Shown here one piece after another: positions 5,105 through 5,796 of a DNA stretch of 5,796 nt. The notes under the pieces were generated by a model, which worked only from the letters and a program-made list of their open reading frames with translations, was not told the origin of the DNA and made no database searches. The DNA is from Cyanobacteriota bacterium (GTDB taxonomy: Bacteria > Cyanobacteriota > Cyanobacteriia > Leptolyngbyales > Leptolyngbyaceae), in assembly GCA_027482985.1 (NCBI GenBank), contig JAIXVO010000837.1, positions 1 to 5,796 on the forward strand, read 5' to 3'. Made by a program: the position numbers and the translations under genes. The number at the start of each line of letters is the position of its first letter. Positions within the stretch are counted from its first letter, which is position 1.

Positions 5105-5796
5105 TTAATCCAGAACGGAATAATCGGCACGGGGAAACAGGCTGAGGTCGAGATAATTGATCCGCGCAGCTGGATTCAGAGCCGTGAGGACATGATGCCC
5201 ATAGCTACGATGCACCACCCGATTATCGAGTAAGGCGACGATGCCTTGCCGCTCTCGCACCGGAGCGATCGCTCGCTGTAACTCGTTTAAGGCCGTCGGT
5301 AATAAGTACAGCCGAAACCAGTCCTGCCGCATTTGCTTGTAATAGGATACCCGCCCACTCACCAGGGGATGTTCTAAGGACGGAATCGGCAACGTCGAGA
5401 TCGCCAACAGATGAGGCGAGGGGAGCACCCGCTGATGTTCGCGCCAAAATTCCCACCCCGTCACCAGAACGCTATTGTCATCCAAACAGGTGCGTTCGAC
5501 CTGCACGCGCGACCCAAACTCAGCCGCTAGGATGGAACCCACCTGCATTTTCAACGGGGTATCGCCCACAATCAGCACCGTCAGCCCCGGCATCCCGGAG
5601 GTGAGCCGTAACAAGTTGTGCATTTCTTGGGTCAAGGCTGATTGAAATTGGGGCGTGTTCGGCATCGGCAAGCGTTCCGGCAGGTAGAGATGGATTAACT
5701 CTTCCTGGCGATCGGGCGAAAATTTGACACAGGTGAGGTCATCCAGCCCAAACCGTTGGCGAAACACAGCGGCATCCGGCTCCAAATCTAAAGCGC
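5105..5796 (-). CDS. DinG-family (XPD-like) helicase, C-terminal part (5' end outside window)
   Basis: The frame is open to the right edge of the window (about 230 residues visible) and ends at TAA 5105-5107. A TTG at 5783-5785 is not a credible start, as the frame and the similarity continue upstream. The visible part matches the second helicase domain of superfamily 2 DinG-like enzymes: a segment with LIVGDTPLKMQVGSILAAEFGSRV, then TLPIPSLEHPLVSGR (the LPFxxPxDPL region), then DWFRLYLLPTALNELQRAIAPVR and GIVALLDNRVVHRSYG, which correspond to the QGxGRLIR motif VI region and the following D-x-R-x(n)-YG segment. Motif VI is unusual: only the leading Gln and the final Arg of QGxGRLIR remain. 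Walker A/B and any Fe-S cluster cysteines would lie outside the window. Expected role: ATP-driven DNA unwinding in replication or repair. Followed by DUF2839 on the same strand. Confidence 0.75.
   Translation of the reverse strand, partial: ALDLEPDAAVFRQRFGLDDLTCVKFSPDRQEELIHLYLPERLPMPNTPQFQSALTQEMHNLLRLTSGMPGLTVLIVGDTPLKMQVGSILAAEFGSRVQVERTCLDDNSVLVTGWEFWREHQRVLPSPHLLAISTLPIPSLEHPLVSGRVSYYKQMRQDWFRLYLLPTALNELQRAIAPVRERQGIVALLDNRVVHRSYGHHVLTALNPAARINYLDLSLFPRADYSVLD

Overview
The window looks like chromosomal DNA from a cyanobacterium, probably filamentous or Leptolyngbya-like. Three things support this. The octamer GCGATCGC (HIP1) occurs 15 times in 5.8 kb. Several genes belong to families I know mainly from cyanobacteria (DUF3352, DUF2839, and a DinG-like helicase variant). 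The intergenic regions carry 7-bp tandem repeats and small palindromic elements of the kind scattered through cyanobacterial genomes. All family names come from recall of sequence patterns, with no database search.

Layout, left to right. Positions 1-915 (+) hold the C-terminal part of a DUF3352 protein, followed by a strong hairpin terminator. Positions 916-1401 form a gene-free stretch with a heptamer tract, a palindromic element and a second short piece of the heptamer tract. On the minus strand, 3755-1402 is a tight two-gene unit: a six-TM cation diffusion facilitator (CDF), then, 5 bp later, an asparagine-synthetase-like protein. A 200-bp divergent intergenic region (3756-3955) separates this unit from a plus-strand gene of unknown function (3956-4753). 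A 100-bp convergent spacer follows, holding another palindromic element and another copy of the heptamer tract. The right end, on the minus strand, is the C-terminal part of a DinG-family helicase (from 5796 down to 5105), followed by a 70-residue DUF2839 protein (5066-4854).

The most distinctive part is the CDF/asparagine-synthetase-like pair. The CDF keeps both HxxxD metal-site motifs but stops right after TM6, so it lacks the usual cytoplasmic C-terminal domain. Its partner keeps the ATP-pyrophosphatase loop and the synthetase motifs but has no N-terminal catalytic cysteine and no NGE-type glutamine-binding motif, so it should not be a normal glutamine-dependent enzyme. The two genes are probably co-transcribed and may be translationally coupled, but nothing in the sequence shows what they do together. 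I see no CRISPR array, tRNA, rRNA, transposase gene or phage gene.
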